From positions 5,952,001 through 6,016,000 of the forward strand of contig NZ_AP022577.1 in the NCBI RefSeq assembly GCF_010730955.1: a DNA stretch of 64,000 nucleotides. Reading direction: 5' to 3'. The notes below the pieces were generated by a model. That model was given only the letters and a program-made list of their open reading frames with translations. It had not been told where the DNA came from and ran no database searches. How positions within the stretch are numbered: position 1 is the stretch's first letter; each line of letters starts with the position of its first letter. Positions 41,379-49,847 of this stretch are shown here, in pieces. This stretch comes from Mycolicibacterium aubagnense. Its GTDB lineage: Bacteria; Actinomycetota; Actinomycetes; Mycobacteriales; Mycobacteriaceae. Both the position numbers and the translations under genes were made by a program.

Positions 41379-42224
41379 TCACGCAGGAGCAGTGACGGCC
41401 ACTGCGTCGAGTCGCGCGAGGGTGGGAGCGAGGTATGTGGCCGTGGTGCTGATGCTGTCGCCTCCTTCGAGGAGGCCGACGAGTGTTGCTCGACGGTCTG
41501 GGCCGACCACGAACACTGGTGCGCCCGAATCACCTTTAGCGGATTCCGCGGCGAATCGAAGAAGCCCGTGGTCGCTGGTAGCCATCACCGCTCCGCATTG
41601 GATGCCTGACTTTGCGCCGTCCAGGCATATCGGCGTTCCAACTGGAAGTGCCTGCACCGCTACTTCGGGCATCACGCCAGCCACGGGGAAGCTCCCCGCG
41701 ATTCTGGCGGCATCACGGGGTAGGGGCACATCGGTCCAGATCACGGCGGAGTCCTGAGCCGTGCCGTCGTCTTCTACTGCATTGCTGGTCGTTCCCAGCA
41801 AGATTTGAGGCGACGTCTTTACGTCGGCCGTTGCAGACAAGTACTGATCAGTGGCAGCGTGCGCCGCTGTGCAGTGTCCAGCAGTTAGGAACCCGTGGCG
41901 GGATCCGGTGGTTACCGCCGGTCCGAGAGTGCAGGGAATCGCAACACCGTCGGCATCCCGGTGTGCCACGGAGACTCCGGGAAGCGCGATCGTGCCGAAC
42001 TGAAAACCCTCGGTGTCACGCGGTGGGTCTGCAACGTCACCATGCACATCCAGGTACTGCTGAGGAGCCAGTGATGGCGGTGGCGCTTCCGCCGGCATCA
42101 CTACTGTGCGCGCTTTCGCATCGTTGGTCACGACAGGCGCACCCGAAACCGGATGAGCGCATGCGGAAACAGTCGCGCCGGTCAAGACCAGCGCGACGGC
42201 GACGGCTGTCGCACTCGCGTGCAT
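41379..42224 (-). CDS. Secreted trypsin-like serine protease lipoprotein (281 aa)
   Basis: Signal peptide with lipobox-like ATVSAC (Cys 22). Chymotrypsin-fold triad visible as His 117 in FLTAGHC, Asp 158 in AQDSAVIW and Ser 233 in KGDSGAPVF. Two Cys pairs are plausible (PCTL with GHC; ICLDGA with IQCG). It is unlike the subtilisin-type mycosins of ESX systems. It is directly upstream of, and co-directional with, the ESX substrate-like gene, so it may process that protein at the surface; this is inference. Confidence 0.82.
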   Translation of the reverse strand: MHASATAVAVALVLTGATVSACAHPVSGAPVVTNDAKARTVVMPAEAPPPSLAPQQYLDVHGDVADPPRDTEGFQFGTIALPGVSVAHRDADGVAIPCTLGPAVTTGSRHGFLTAGHCTAAHAATDQYLSATADVKTSPQILLGTTSNAVEDDGTAQDSAVIWTDVPLPRDAARIAGSFPVAGVMPEVAVQALPVGTPICLDGAKSGIQCGAVMATSDHGLLRFAAESAKGDSGAPVFVVGPDRRATLVGLLEGGDSISTTATYLAPTLARLDAVAVTAPA

Positions 42225-42319
42225 ACACCAAGGGTGTCACATACGCGATTTGCATCGCTAGCCAAGTTGTCACGTCCCGACACGCCGACCTCGGATCGTC
42301 GATCCACCCTTCGCTGCAC

Positions 42320-42688
42320 TGGCGCATACCTTCCCGAGATGAGAGGTAAGTTGCCCGCCTGACCTGGTGAAACGGTCAATAAATCCGTCACCGCTGGCAT
42401 CTACCTGCATCAACACGTAGCCGTCGCGGCAACCGAGGGTGCCTCTGCAGAACCCTCTCCCGATACCTGTAGGGGTATCTAGATGCGTTACATTTTTAGT
42501 TAGTTCTACTAGTTACATGTTCTGATTTGGATGTTCTCTGTTTTAGCAAGTATCCGGACACAGAGGCACCCCCGATTACCACGACAGCTGCGTCAAACCT
42601 CAGCGCAGCATGGATTCTGACCGCAGTGTTGACCATCAGCGCAGTTCAAACGGGAAAGTCAGGCCTCGTTTCGGGAAGGTATGCGCCA
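42320..42688. other. Non-coding region bounded by an 18-bp inverted repeat; candidate centromere, origin or recombination site
   Basis: TGGCGCATACCTTCCCGA at 42320-42337 recurs in reverse at 42671-42688, perfect over 18 bp, with weaker similarity continuing inward. Between them is the most AT-rich stretch of the window (about 42480-42560, TACATTTTTAGTTAGTTC type) and a GATACC...GGTATC palindrome near 42462-42480. It lies between divergent genes, and the 744-bp gap 42225-42968 contains no convincing gene. Confidence 0.4.
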
Positions 42689-42968
42689 ACCGCAAGCCGC
42701 GATCGGGCGGAACACTCGCGAAAAGCAAGTAGCTGCGGATCAAAACCGCGCATGGACTCGCCTTGCGGCTTCGGCCGGGTCCTGAGGTTTCGCCACCACC
42801 TTCGGCCGCCGGTCACTTTCACCTCACTGGAGCATGGTTTCCGGGATGCAGCTCGACCGGCGGGCCGCAGATCGCAAGCGGAGACCGGAGAGCGCGCTGT
42901 ATTGGTGGGGCCCGGTGTGCCGCGCACTCTGCACCTGAATTTGCACCCACATCGGCTAGGTTCCGCCC

Positions 42969-45146
42969 ATGGGTTCGAGCTTCACGCTGCAGGACGTACC
43001 GGAGCGCCTTCGCGCGCAGTACGCCGCGATGCCGCCGCATCTGCAGGCGACTGCGCTTGCCATGCTGGCGCGCACTCGGGACGCGCGCCAGCAGCGTGAG
43101 CGTGAACGAAAGATCGTCCTGCCCGCTGCGCCGATGATCGACGAACGTGACCTGGTCATGTCGGTACTCAGTCGGTCCTGCGACGAGATGGTCGATGGGG
43201 CGACCGCACTTCATCAACGCCGCGAGATCGACGCCCAACTGGGAATCCCGCATCAAGACCGCGACATGTACCCCCACGCCCACAATCAGCAGGTGAAGAT
43301 GCTGACGCTGTCCGAAGCGGCCGCCATCCTCGACATCAGCGAATCGGCCGTGCGACGCCTGATTCGCGGCCGTGGATTGCCGTCGGTCCGGTTCTATCGG
43401 ACGGTTCGCGTTCGATCGGACCACGTGTGGGCGGTGCGCAACCGAATGGCGGCAGGGCATCCGCTTAGTAGCCGCGAGCTGGTGCGTCACCGTCGCGGTG
43501 AGGTCTACCGCGGGGTGCCGCTGGAGGAAGTTGCCGCGACCCTGCGGGTGCACCCGCACACCGCGTGGCGGTGGTGGCGCCGATACGCGAATAACGCCGA
43601 ACCCGATGCCCCGGTTACAGACTTGCCGTGGCGCGTGGTTGGCCGGCGCGACAGTGCACTGGTTCCTGAAGATGTGCTCGCCGCGTGGGAGGTTCCGTAC
43701 AACCCCGCCTCGTTGCAGCTCATCCGATTCACCGACGTGCATCGGCTCAGCGCCCGCGAACGGCGGCTGATCGGCGAAGTGCACCGCCGCGAGAACGTGA
43801 GACCGAACCAGGTGCGCCGCACCGACAAGGTTCGTGACGCGGTGTCACGTACTCGGCTGTACACGATGGCCGAGGCTGCGCTGATGATGAACATGACCGC
43901 ATCCGGTGTGCGTAAGGCGATCGAGCGCGCGGGGATCAGCACCTCGATGCTGTGCGGCCAGCGTCGAGTACGCCATGACGACTTGTTCCAACTGATCAAT
44001 CAGCGTTCACGAAAGATTAACCAGCGACTGCGTCCCTGGTTCACCCCGGACTACGGGGATGACCCCGCCATGGTCCCGCTCGCAGAGGCCGCGGAGCGCA
44101 TCGGGGTAACGGTGCGGACCCTGCGCCGCCGAGGCGCTGTCGGAAAGATCGAGCTCGTGACGTCCGACGGTCAGCTGTTCATGCGCCGCCACGAGGTGCA
44201 CGCGGCGATTGCCGACAGCGCTCAACGCGCACACAGGTCCGACGAGCGCCGAACGCCATCATCTGCTTCGCTGAGCCAGGCGCATGTCGATTCGTTCGTC
44301 GCGTGGGCCCGTTGGCGTTATCCCGACATGGACCCGGCCGCCGCGCTGTACACCCGGGCGCGTGCGGCCGCACACGCCGGCTGCCGACCCAGTGTCATCG
44401 ATGCGCTAGTGCATGAAGGGCTGATACCCGCGCGCCGTGCCGGCCGAGATTTCCAGATTCGGCTGGTCGACCTGATCGCCGCGGGGGTCTTCAGTGCGAA
44501 AGTGGCGCGCATGTGCCCGCGGCTTCAGGTGAGCGACCCGCAGCGGCGCCGCAGCATCGAAGCAGAATTCTTGACGTTCGATCAGGCTGCCCGGCCCCTG
44601 CAGCGCCCCGCCTCGGAGGTGCGCTATCTGGCCCGGATCGGCACCTTGAACGCTGTCCGGTTCGGGGCCGGAGCGCATCGCCTTCACGAAAGCGAAGTGT
44701 TCGGCCCGGCCCGGGCCCGGTTCGACGAACAAGCCCGCCCCTACAGCATGTACACCCCGATGCGGCACATGGGATTTGGCCACACGGTCAATGACGCCGC
44801 GGCGTTGATCGGTGTCAGCGAACGCACCGTACTGCGAATGATCTCGCGAGGGGCGCTGCAGGCCGTTGACGCCACCAAACTGAAGTGGCGCCGCGGTGAG
44901 AGCGGAATTCTGATGAAGCAGCCGGTTCGGGTCAACCATGGCGGGCTACTGGTATCGGACCGCAGCGTGGCCGCCGCCCGTCGTCTGCGTCAGATGCGTG
45001 GGGAGTTGCCGAAAGACGATGTGCCGATCACTGTCGAGCACGTGCGTGGGGGAACGGGGCCGCAGCTGCAGCCGTGGCAGCGGTACATGCTGGTGGACGA
45101 CCGCGGAAATCGTCTCGACGAGTATGGGCGCGAGGTCGCGGGATGA
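42969..45146 (+). CDS. 725-residue array of MerR/excisionase-type HTH modules
   Basis: Seven segments have the layout helix-turn-helix plus short wing with a final acidic/His turn: about residues 110-158 (LSEAAAILDISESAVRRLI), 178-240, 297-345 (AEAALMMNMTASGVRKAIER), 368-414 (AEAAERIGVTVRTLRRRG), 457-505, 535-580 (FDQAARPLQRPASEVRYLAR) and 605-655 (NDAAALIGVSERTVLRMISR). Single-domain members are excisionases or MerR-like regulators. A chain of seven in one protein suggests binding to a long repeated DNA site. The gene starts next to the inverted-repeat, AT-rich region, a possible target. ATG 42969 has no obvious ribosome site. No family recognised for the whole protein. Confidence 0.7.
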   Translation: MGSSFTLQDVPERLRAQYAAMPPHLQATALAMLARTRDARQQRERERKIVLPAAPMIDERDLVMSVLSRSCDEMVDGATALHQRREIDAQLGIPHQDRDMYPHAHNQQVKMLTLSEAAAILDISESAVRRLIRGRGLPSVRFYRTVRVRSDHVWAVRNRMAAGHPLSSRELVRHRRGEVYRGVPLEEVAATLRVHPHTAWRWWRRYANNAEPDAPVTDLPWRVVGRRDSALVPEDVLAAWEVPYNPASLQLIRFTDVHRLSARERRLIGEVHRRENVRPNQVRRTDKVRDAVSRTRLYTMAEAALMMNMTASGVRKAIERAGISTSMLCGQRRVRHDDLFQLINQRSRKINQRLRPWFTPDYGDDPAMVPLAEAAERIGVTVRTLRRRGAVGKIELVTSDGQLFMRRHEVHAAIADSAQRAHRSDERRTPSSASLSQAHVDSFVAWARWRYPDMDPAAALYTRARAAAHAGCRPSVIDALVHEGLIPARRAGRDFQIRLVDLIAAGVFSAKVARMCPRLQVSDPQRRRSIEAEFLTFDQAARPLQRPASEVRYLARIGTLNAVRFGAGAHRLHESEVFGPARARFDEQARPYSMYTPMRHMGFGHTVNDAAALIGVSERTVLRMISRGALQAVDATKLKWRRGESGILMKQPVRVNHGGLLVSDRSVAAARRLRQMRGELPKDDVPITVEHVRGGTGPQLQPWQRYMLVDDRGNRLDEYGREVAG

Positions 45147-45162
45147 TGGAGCGCGCTACTTC

Positions 45163-45351
45163 TTACGGGCGCGTTACGTCGCCGAGCAGGTTCGCTAGGG
45201 GGCGCGTGGCGGTGGCGGGCGTGCTTGCGGCGTGATCCGCTTCCTCTTCGCAGCCGTCGCACCACTCGCGCGACGAGAGCGTGAGGCACTCGTCGCCGCA
45301 GTTCGCGCAGGGCCGCTCGGTATGAAGCACGAGGTCGTCATCTTCGGACAC
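45163..45351 (-). CDS. Small zinc-ribbon protein (62 aa)
   Basis: GTG 45351 is the first sensible start in this frame after the upstream gene. CANCGDECLTLSSREWCDGC gives two Cys pairs (CxxC and CxxC) about 15 residues apart, a rubredoxin/zinc-ribbon pattern, followed by an acidic tail. It probably binds zinc; no function known. Convergent with the multi-HTH gene. Confidence 0.5.
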   Translation of the reverse strand: MSEDDDLVLHTERPCANCGDECLTLSSREWCDGCEEEADHAASTPATATRPLANLLGDVTRP

Positions 45352-45398
45352 AGCGACAGTGGACCCGCGGTCGGGTGCAGTTGTCGCAAGCGGCGCGG

Positions 45399-45665
45399 TT
45401 ACCGTGCGCAGATCACCCGTGTGCCGCCGTCGTCGCCGATGCCGATCAGTTCTTCGTAGCCTTCTTCCAATCGGCTGATCAGGCTCTCGAACGTGATCGG
45501 GATTTCGCGCATCTCGGCGATCAGCGCTTCGAGTTCCAGCGACGTGGCCGGCGCGGAGCTTCCCTCGATACGAACCTCGAAGCGCTTCCCCGTGGAAGCT
45601 GCGCGCATGCGGTTGACCAGCACTGCATCGGTGAGAACGTATGAGCTGAGGCGGGTGGAGGTCAT
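45399..45665 (-). CDS. Small hypothetical protein (88 aa)
   Basis: ATG 45665 with AAGGAA upstream. The C-terminal half is a long acidic helix (LELEALIAEMREIPITFESLISRLEEGYEEL), the N-terminus beta-like (RFEVRIEGSSAP). It overlaps the frame of the downstream zinc-ribbon gene only in its tail. No family recognised. Confidence 0.55.
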   Translation of the reverse strand: MTSTRLSSYVLTDAVLVNRMRAASTGKRFEVRIEGSSAPATSLELEALIAEMREIPITFESLISRLEEGYEELIGIGDDGGTRVICAR

Positions 45666-45827
45666 TTGCGCGACGTTCCTTCTCGGCCGTGCCGATGTTG
45701 ATCCCCAACGCGCTCAGGTGGTGGAAGTCCTGAGCGCGTCGGGAGCTTCTCCTGACTCACAAGAGCATACCTGGACGTCTAGACAAGTTCTATCGTTGTC
45801 GCGGTGTGTTGCGTGCCCCGCGGCAGA

Positions 45828-46607
45828 TCAGTGAGCTGGAAATTCGTACTCGAGCAGGTAAGCCGACGCGATCTTGACGGTGTCGCAGACCTCGACCGGC
45901 ACGCCGCTGCTGTCATACGCGGTCCGGATCAAGGTCAAAACAGGTATGCCCGGCGCCGTCGCGAGCGTTCGGCGCTCGTCAGGGGTGGGCATCCTTGCCC
46001 CGACTTCTTCGGTGAATCGGGCAAGGATGTGGCCGTTCTCCTCTAGTCGGGCATAGATGCCACCAGGTCCGGTATCGATCTCCTCGATTCGAGTGCCCTC
46101 GGCGAACGCGACCGGAATGTACGAGACGGCCGTTTCGACCGGCCTGCCATCTGCGAGATATCGCCGGGAGCGGGCAACCACTTCGTCGTCAGCGGGGATG
46201 CGCAGGCGTTCGGCGACGCTGGGCGTTGCTTTTTCGCGACGCACCACAATGCTGTCGACGCTGGCGGTATAGCCGACGGATTCCGCTTCGACGTCGAACG
46301 CCGATTTTCCGGCCTCCCGGTGCTTGCGGGCGAATCGATCCGAGGCCAGGCGCTTGATCGGCGACGCAGCCCGCACGAACACTCCGCGCCCGTGCTCAGC
46401 GTGGACAAGTCCTTCGGTGCGCAGTTCCTGCAATGCCTGCCGGATCGTCATCCGCGCGACGCCGAAATGTTTGACCAGTTCGGCTTCGGACGGCAGTTGG
46501 CTGCCGGCTGGGAAACGTTGATCCTCGATGGCGGTGCGCAGGATCGCCGCGATCTGTCGATAGGTGGCCCGCTCGTCGTTCTCGTCGAGAGTGTCGAGTT
46601 GCAGCAC
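45828..46607 (-). CDS. GntR/HutC family regulator with UTRA domain (259 aa)
   Basis: GTG 46607 follows GGGAGGT by 7 nt; the longer frame has no site. The winged HTH is at residues 12-78 (YRQIAAILRTAIEDQRFPAG, LVKHFGVARMTIRQALQEL, GRGVFV). The UTRA ligand domain is at 95-255 (SVGYTASVDSIVVRR, RSRRYLADGRPVETAVSYIPV, VLTLIRTAYDSSGVPVEV). It is divergent from the Nudix gene, with a CTAAAC-type operator between. The arrangement resembles KorSA with Pif of the pSAM2-type conjugative elements, where KorSA represses transfer and replication genes. Confidence 0.85.
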   Translation of the reverse strand: MLQLDTLDENDERATYRQIAAILRTAIEDQRFPAGSQLPSEAELVKHFGVARMTIRQALQELRTEGLVHAEHGRGVFVRAASPIKRLASDRFARKHREAGKSAFDVEAESVGYTASVDSIVVRREKATPSVAERLRIPADDEVVARSRRYLADGRPVETAVSYIPVAFAEGTRIEEIDTGPGGIYARLEENGHILARFTEEVGARMPTPDERRTLATAPGIPVLTLIRTAYDSSGVPVEVCDTVKIASAYLLEYEFPAH

Positions 46608-46635
46608 GCGTCTACCTCCCAACTGCTCTAGATGA

Positions 46636-46661
46636 CTAAACCAGTCCACTGTACTGTTTAG
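46636..46661. promoter_or_regulatory. Operator candidate between the GntR and Nudix genes
   Basis: CTAAACCAGT and ACTGTTTAG form an imperfect inverted repeat separated by 7 bp, itself framed by GCTCTA and TAGAGC about 35 bp apart. It lies 29 bp before the GntR start and 42 bp before the Nudix start, a position suited to repressing both promoters. Confidence 0.55.
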
Positions 46662-46702
46662 AGCACGCCAAACTCCGGCTCGGAACGAATGGAGATGAAC
46701 TG

Positions 46703-47131
46703 GTGACCTCTTCACCCAGGCACTCGGTCAGCGTCGCCGGCGTCGTGGTGGACGACGCCGGACGCGTATTGACTATCTGCCGCCGAGACAACGGACGGTG
46801 GGAAGCGCCGGGCGGTGTGCTCGAACTTGGTGAATCGTTCGAAGACGGCGTTCGCCGAGAAGTTTTCGAGGAGACCGGACTTCAAGTCGAAGTGCAGCAG
46901 CTCACCGGGGTCTACAAGAACGTCAGCCGCGGCATCGTCGCGCTGGTTTTCCGCTGTCGCCCCGCTGCCGGTAGCGCCCGCCCGACCGCGGAGGCGCGCG
47001 ACGTCATATGGATGGACGCCGACCAGGTGGACACGATGATGGCGCCAGCGTTCGCGATTCGGGTGCTTGATGCCCTCGACGGCGGTGTGCACACCCGCAC
47101 CCACGATGGAACCAACCTCGTTGCACCGTAA
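46703..47131 (+). CDS. Nudix hydrolase, possible Pif-like exclusion protein (142 aa)
   Basis: A perfect Nudix box at residues 38-60: G-x5-E-x7-REVFEETGL. The fold is the usual about 140 residues (VAGVVVDDAGRVLTICRRDNGRW...). GTG 46703 has GGAGA 7 nt upstream. Nudix enzymes cleave nucleoside diphosphate derivatives. In pSAM2, the Nudix protein Pif with the divergent regulator KorSA prevents redundant transfer between plasmid carriers. The same pairing here suggests a transfer-immunity role, which needs proof. Confidence 0.8.
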   Translation: MTSSPRHSVSVAGVVVDDAGRVLTICRRDNGRWEAPGGVLELGESFEDGVRREVFEETGLQVEVQQLTGVYKNVSRGIVALVFRCRPAAGSARPTAEARDVIWMDADQVDTMMAPAFAIRVLDALDGGVHTRTHDGTNLVAP

Positions 47132-47173
47132 AGCGGCTATCGCCGCGTCACGGCAAGGTGGCGGCCGATGGCA

Positions 47174-47314
47174 TCAGTCGCCGTAGACGTAACGCTCGTA
47201 TCTCGCTTCAGCTCTCTCGATGGCGGCGTCTTCGTCGAAACGATTGGCGATGAGTTCCTCGAAATCTGTGTGGTCCTCGTCGTAGCGGTCATGACGTCGG
47301 TCGCTGTTGCCCAT
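47174..47314 (-). CDS. Tiny acidic protein (46 aa)
   Basis: ATG 47314 has a clear GGGGAGG site. The product is very charged: NSDRRHDRYDEDHTDFEEL, then RFDEDAAIERAEARYERYVYG. Likely a short helix-forming acidic protein. No family known. It converges on the Nudix gene. Confidence 0.5.
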   Translation of the reverse strand: MGNSDRRHDRYDEDHTDFEELIANRFDEDAAIERAEARYERYVYGD

Positions 47315-47453
47315 GCTGTTTGCCTCCCCGCGTGCGGCAGTTAAGTGCGGTCGCACGCTAGGGCCGAACAGGTGTGGCGGACGGCGGGGGCGCGGATCAG
47401 CCCAGGCCGCCAGCGGGTGATGCGGCACCTTCGACGGCCGCCAGTAGGGCTGT

Positions 47454-48233
47454 TTACAAACGCGAAATCTCAACGCCGTCAACAAGGTTCAGGATCAGGG
47501 TGTTGTCCCGCGTCGAGGAACTGTCGTCGGCGAGCCCGAACACATGAGTGTTACCCCTCCACGCGCTGTAGCGAATGTGGTAATGCCCGTGGAACATCAG
47601 CGCCGGCCGGGTCGCGTCGACCACAGTCCCCACGCGCGCACGGTGCTCATCGGCAATGGCGATTTGGCTGGGCGGGAAGAGATTCGAGGGAAGTCCAGGG
47701 ATGTGTACGCCCGTGGGCGCATCGTGGGAGACGATCACATCGACTTGTCCGCCGGCGACCGCCCGAGCCACGTCGCAGTCAGAGAGGTGCTCCTCCGGCC
47801 ACCACGACACGCCCTCTTTGCGCATGTGACTGTCGACGGAATGCGCTCCGCCCAAAGCCATCCAGGTAAAGCCGTGCCAGTTCCATCGCAGACCTCGATG
47901 CAAGTGGAACACATGCGAGCTGATCTGTCGCAGGCCGGTGTCTGGGTCGACCGGCAACGCAAGGAGTCCCGGGAAGTACTCGTGATTGCCATCGACGACG
48001 AGCAGTATCACGTCATGTTTGGTGCACGCGTCTTCGACGGCGCCGAGGTAGCGTTCGGTGCCCAATCCTGGTGTCCAGTAACCGAAATCTCCGAGCTGGA
48101 TCACAACCCGGATGCCGCGCAGTGCCGCCGACCAGACGGTGGTGCATGCCCGGTGCGTATTGCCGTGCCAGTCACCAGCGAGCATGACGGCGGCTGGTCC
48201 CGGCTCGGCGAGTGGGTTGTCGATACCAGGCAT
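47454..48233 (-). CDS. Calcineurin-like metallophosphoesterase (259 aa)
   Basis: All five blocks are visible: LAGDWHGN, QLGDFG, DGNHEYFPG, VIVSHDAPTG, and FHGHYHIRYSAW. The first is a standard DxH, so unlike the member at 25193-25846 its metal site looks complete. A CTxVWSA region and a long loop with GGAHSVDSHMRKEG mark the middle. The enzyme likely hydrolyses phosphodiesters; substrate unknown. ATG 48233 opens a gene next to the IS insertion point. Confidence 0.82.
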   Translation of the reverse strand: MPGIDNPLAEPGPAAVMLAGDWHGNTHRACTTVWSAALRGIRVVIQLGDFGYWTPGLGTERYLGAVEDACTKHDVILLVVDGNHEYFPGLLALPVDPDTGLRQISSHVFHLHRGLRWNWHGFTWMALGGAHSVDSHMRKEGVSWWPEEHLSDCDVARAVAGGQVDVIVSHDAPTGVHIPGLPSNLFPPSQIAIADEHRARVGTVVDATRPALMFHGHYHIRYSAWRGNTHVFGLADDSSSTRDNTLILNLVDGVEISRL

Positions 48234-48324
48234 GGTCCGTTCGTTTCCTCGTGGTGCTAGTCGAATCCAAGCATGGCCGCTAGCTCGTTAAAGGGTCTGC
48301 TGCACGATCAGGTGACAGTTTCGG

Positions 48325-49181
48325 TCACGCGGCCTGACTGGCCGGTGTGGTCATGATTGCTTCGAATTCGATCGGGGTCAACCGCCCGAGGCCGGACTGG
48401 CGGCGGCGCCGGTGGTAGGTGCGCTCGATCCAGGTGACGATCGCGATACGGAGTTGTTCTCGGGTGTCCCAGCGGCGGCGGTCGAGCACGTTCTTCTGCA
48501 GCAGGCTAAAGAAGCTCTCCATGGCGGCGTTGTCGCCGGCGGCTCCGACACGGCCCATAGAGCCGACCATCTCGTGTTGATTCAAGGCGTGTACGAATTT
48601 CCTTGACCGGAACTGAGATCCGCGATCCGAGTGCAGAATGCACCCGCGACATCTCCGCGTCGGGCTACCGCGCTGTGTAGTGCCCGGATGGCCAGTTGTG
48701 ACTTCATTCGGGAGTCGATGCTGTAGCCGACGATCCGGTTGGAGAACACGTCCTTAATCGCACAGAGGTAGAGCTTGCCCTCACCGGTGCGGTGCTCAGT
48801 GATGTCACTGAGCCACAACTGATTTGGCCCTTCAGCGGTGAAGTCACGCTCGACAAGATCGTCGTGCACCGGCGGCCCGACTTTGCCGTTCTTGCCGCGT
48901 TTCTTACCAAACACGCTCCACAGTCGATTCTGCGAGCAGATCCGCCATGCGGTGCGCTCGGCCATCGGCTCGCCGGCATCGCGCGCCTCCTCCACGAGGT
49001 AGCGGTAGCCGAACTCCGGATCGTCTGCGTGCGCGTCGAACAGCGCATTGGCGCGGTAGGCCTCGATGAGTTCGGCCTCGGTGATGGGGTCGGCCAGCCA
49101 GCGGTAATACGGTTGGCGGGAGAGCTTGAGTACCCGGCACGTCACCGCGACGGGGATCCCGTCGGCGGCGAGCTCTTTCAC
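48325..49181 (-). pseudogene. IS3-family transposase OrfB (DDE), frame-broken
   Basis: From GTG 49181 the frame reads as IS3 OrfB: VTCRVLKLSRQPYYRWL, PEFGYRYLVEEARDAG, WLSDITEHRTGEGKLYLC with the first catalytic Asp, then AIRALHSAVARRGDVAG. Near 48640 it runs into a wrong frame (AFCTRIADLSS), whereas the neighbouring frame gives CILHSDRGSQFRSRKF with the second Asp and then NAAMESFFSLLQKNVLD with the Glu, ending at 48325. One base lost from a GGG run would explain this. As read, the transposase is inactive. Confidence 0.8.
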
Positions 49182-49486
49182 GAGCGGGTAGACCCTTTTC
49201 CCGGCAGATTGGCCTGCGATAAATACGCTGCGGCCCGACGCAGCACCTCGTTCTCTTGCTCTAGCAGTTTGATCCGCCGTCGGGCTTCGCGCAGCTCACC
49301 GGACTCGCTGGCGCTCTTGCCGGGCTTGGTGCCTTCGTCGATGTCGGCCTGACGGAGCCATTTCTGCAGCGTCATCGGGTGCACTCCGAAATCGGTGGCG
49401 ATCTGCTCGATCGTTACACCGTCATCGCGGTTGCGAGCGACCCGGACGACGTCGTCGCGGAACTCGCGGGGGTAGGGCCTTGCCAT
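49178..49486 (-). CDS. IS3-family transposase OrfA
   Basis: ATG 49486 (ARPYPREFRDDVVRVAR), an HTH VTIEQIATDFGVHPMTLQKWLR at residues 24-45 and a leucine-zipper-like LREARRRIKLLEQENEVLRRA. It ends with an A4 run (GGAAAAGGG on the coding strand, near 49196-49199), where a -1 slip would continue as KRVYPLVKEL into OrfB. This is the usual way IS3 makes the OrfAB transposase. It is intact and can at least bind the terminal repeats. Confidence 0.85.
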   Translation of the reverse strand: MARPYPREFRDDVVRVARNRDDGVTIEQIATDFGVHPMTLQKWLRQADIDEGTKPGKSASESGELREARRRIKLLEQENEVLRRAAAYLSQANLPGKGSTRS

Positions 49487-49847
49487 GGGGACATCCTTCC
49501 AGCCCGCCCATGCTGGGCAAGCCAACTCAGATGTCACCTATTCGTGCAGCAGACCCAAACGGCCTCGTGCAAGCAATGCGTTCGGCGTGTTCCCGGCCGT
49601 CGCCGCCGGCAACGAAGTCTGTGAGACCGACATGCTCCGCGCACCGTTTGCAGACGGGAAGGTGCCCCAAAGGGCCGGCGTCGGCGACGCCGTTGGCGGG
49701 GTTGACGCAGCGGGCGAACCACTGACACTGCACCTCGAGTTCGGGGTCGCCGTGCTGGCCGGGTGGGTAGACCCGCGCGTCGATTCTGAGCTGGCTCATC
49801 GGATCTCCTTGCAGTGCAGCGCTGTCTGCGTCAGGGAATCTGCGCAC

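Larger units (their letters stand above)
48293..49556 (-). mobile_element. IS3-family insertion sequence, 1264 bp
   Basis: Terminal inverted repeats of 25 bp (23 matching) begin GGGTCTGCTGCACGA at 48293-48317 and end at 49532-49556. Flanking AAA at 48290-48292 and 49557-49559 is a 3-bp target duplication typical of IS3. It encodes an OrfA/OrfB pair, with OrfB broken by an indel. It interrupted a small zinc-binding gene. Confidence 0.88.
48257..49799 (-). pseudogene. Small zinc-binding protein gene disrupted by the IS3-family element
   Basis: The 5' part runs from ATG 49799 (site AAGGAGAT) with CQWFARCVNPA and PVCKRCAEHV, four Cys in CxxxxxC...CxxC form. At 49556 it enters the IS and ends after nine IS-derived codons (stop 49527-49529). 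Removing the IS and one copy of the 3-bp duplication AAA restores CTRPF-NELAAMLGFD and a stop at 48257-48259, in frame with no indel. The original protein was therefore about 92 residues. The exact rejoining confirms the element boundaries. Confidence 0.75.
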
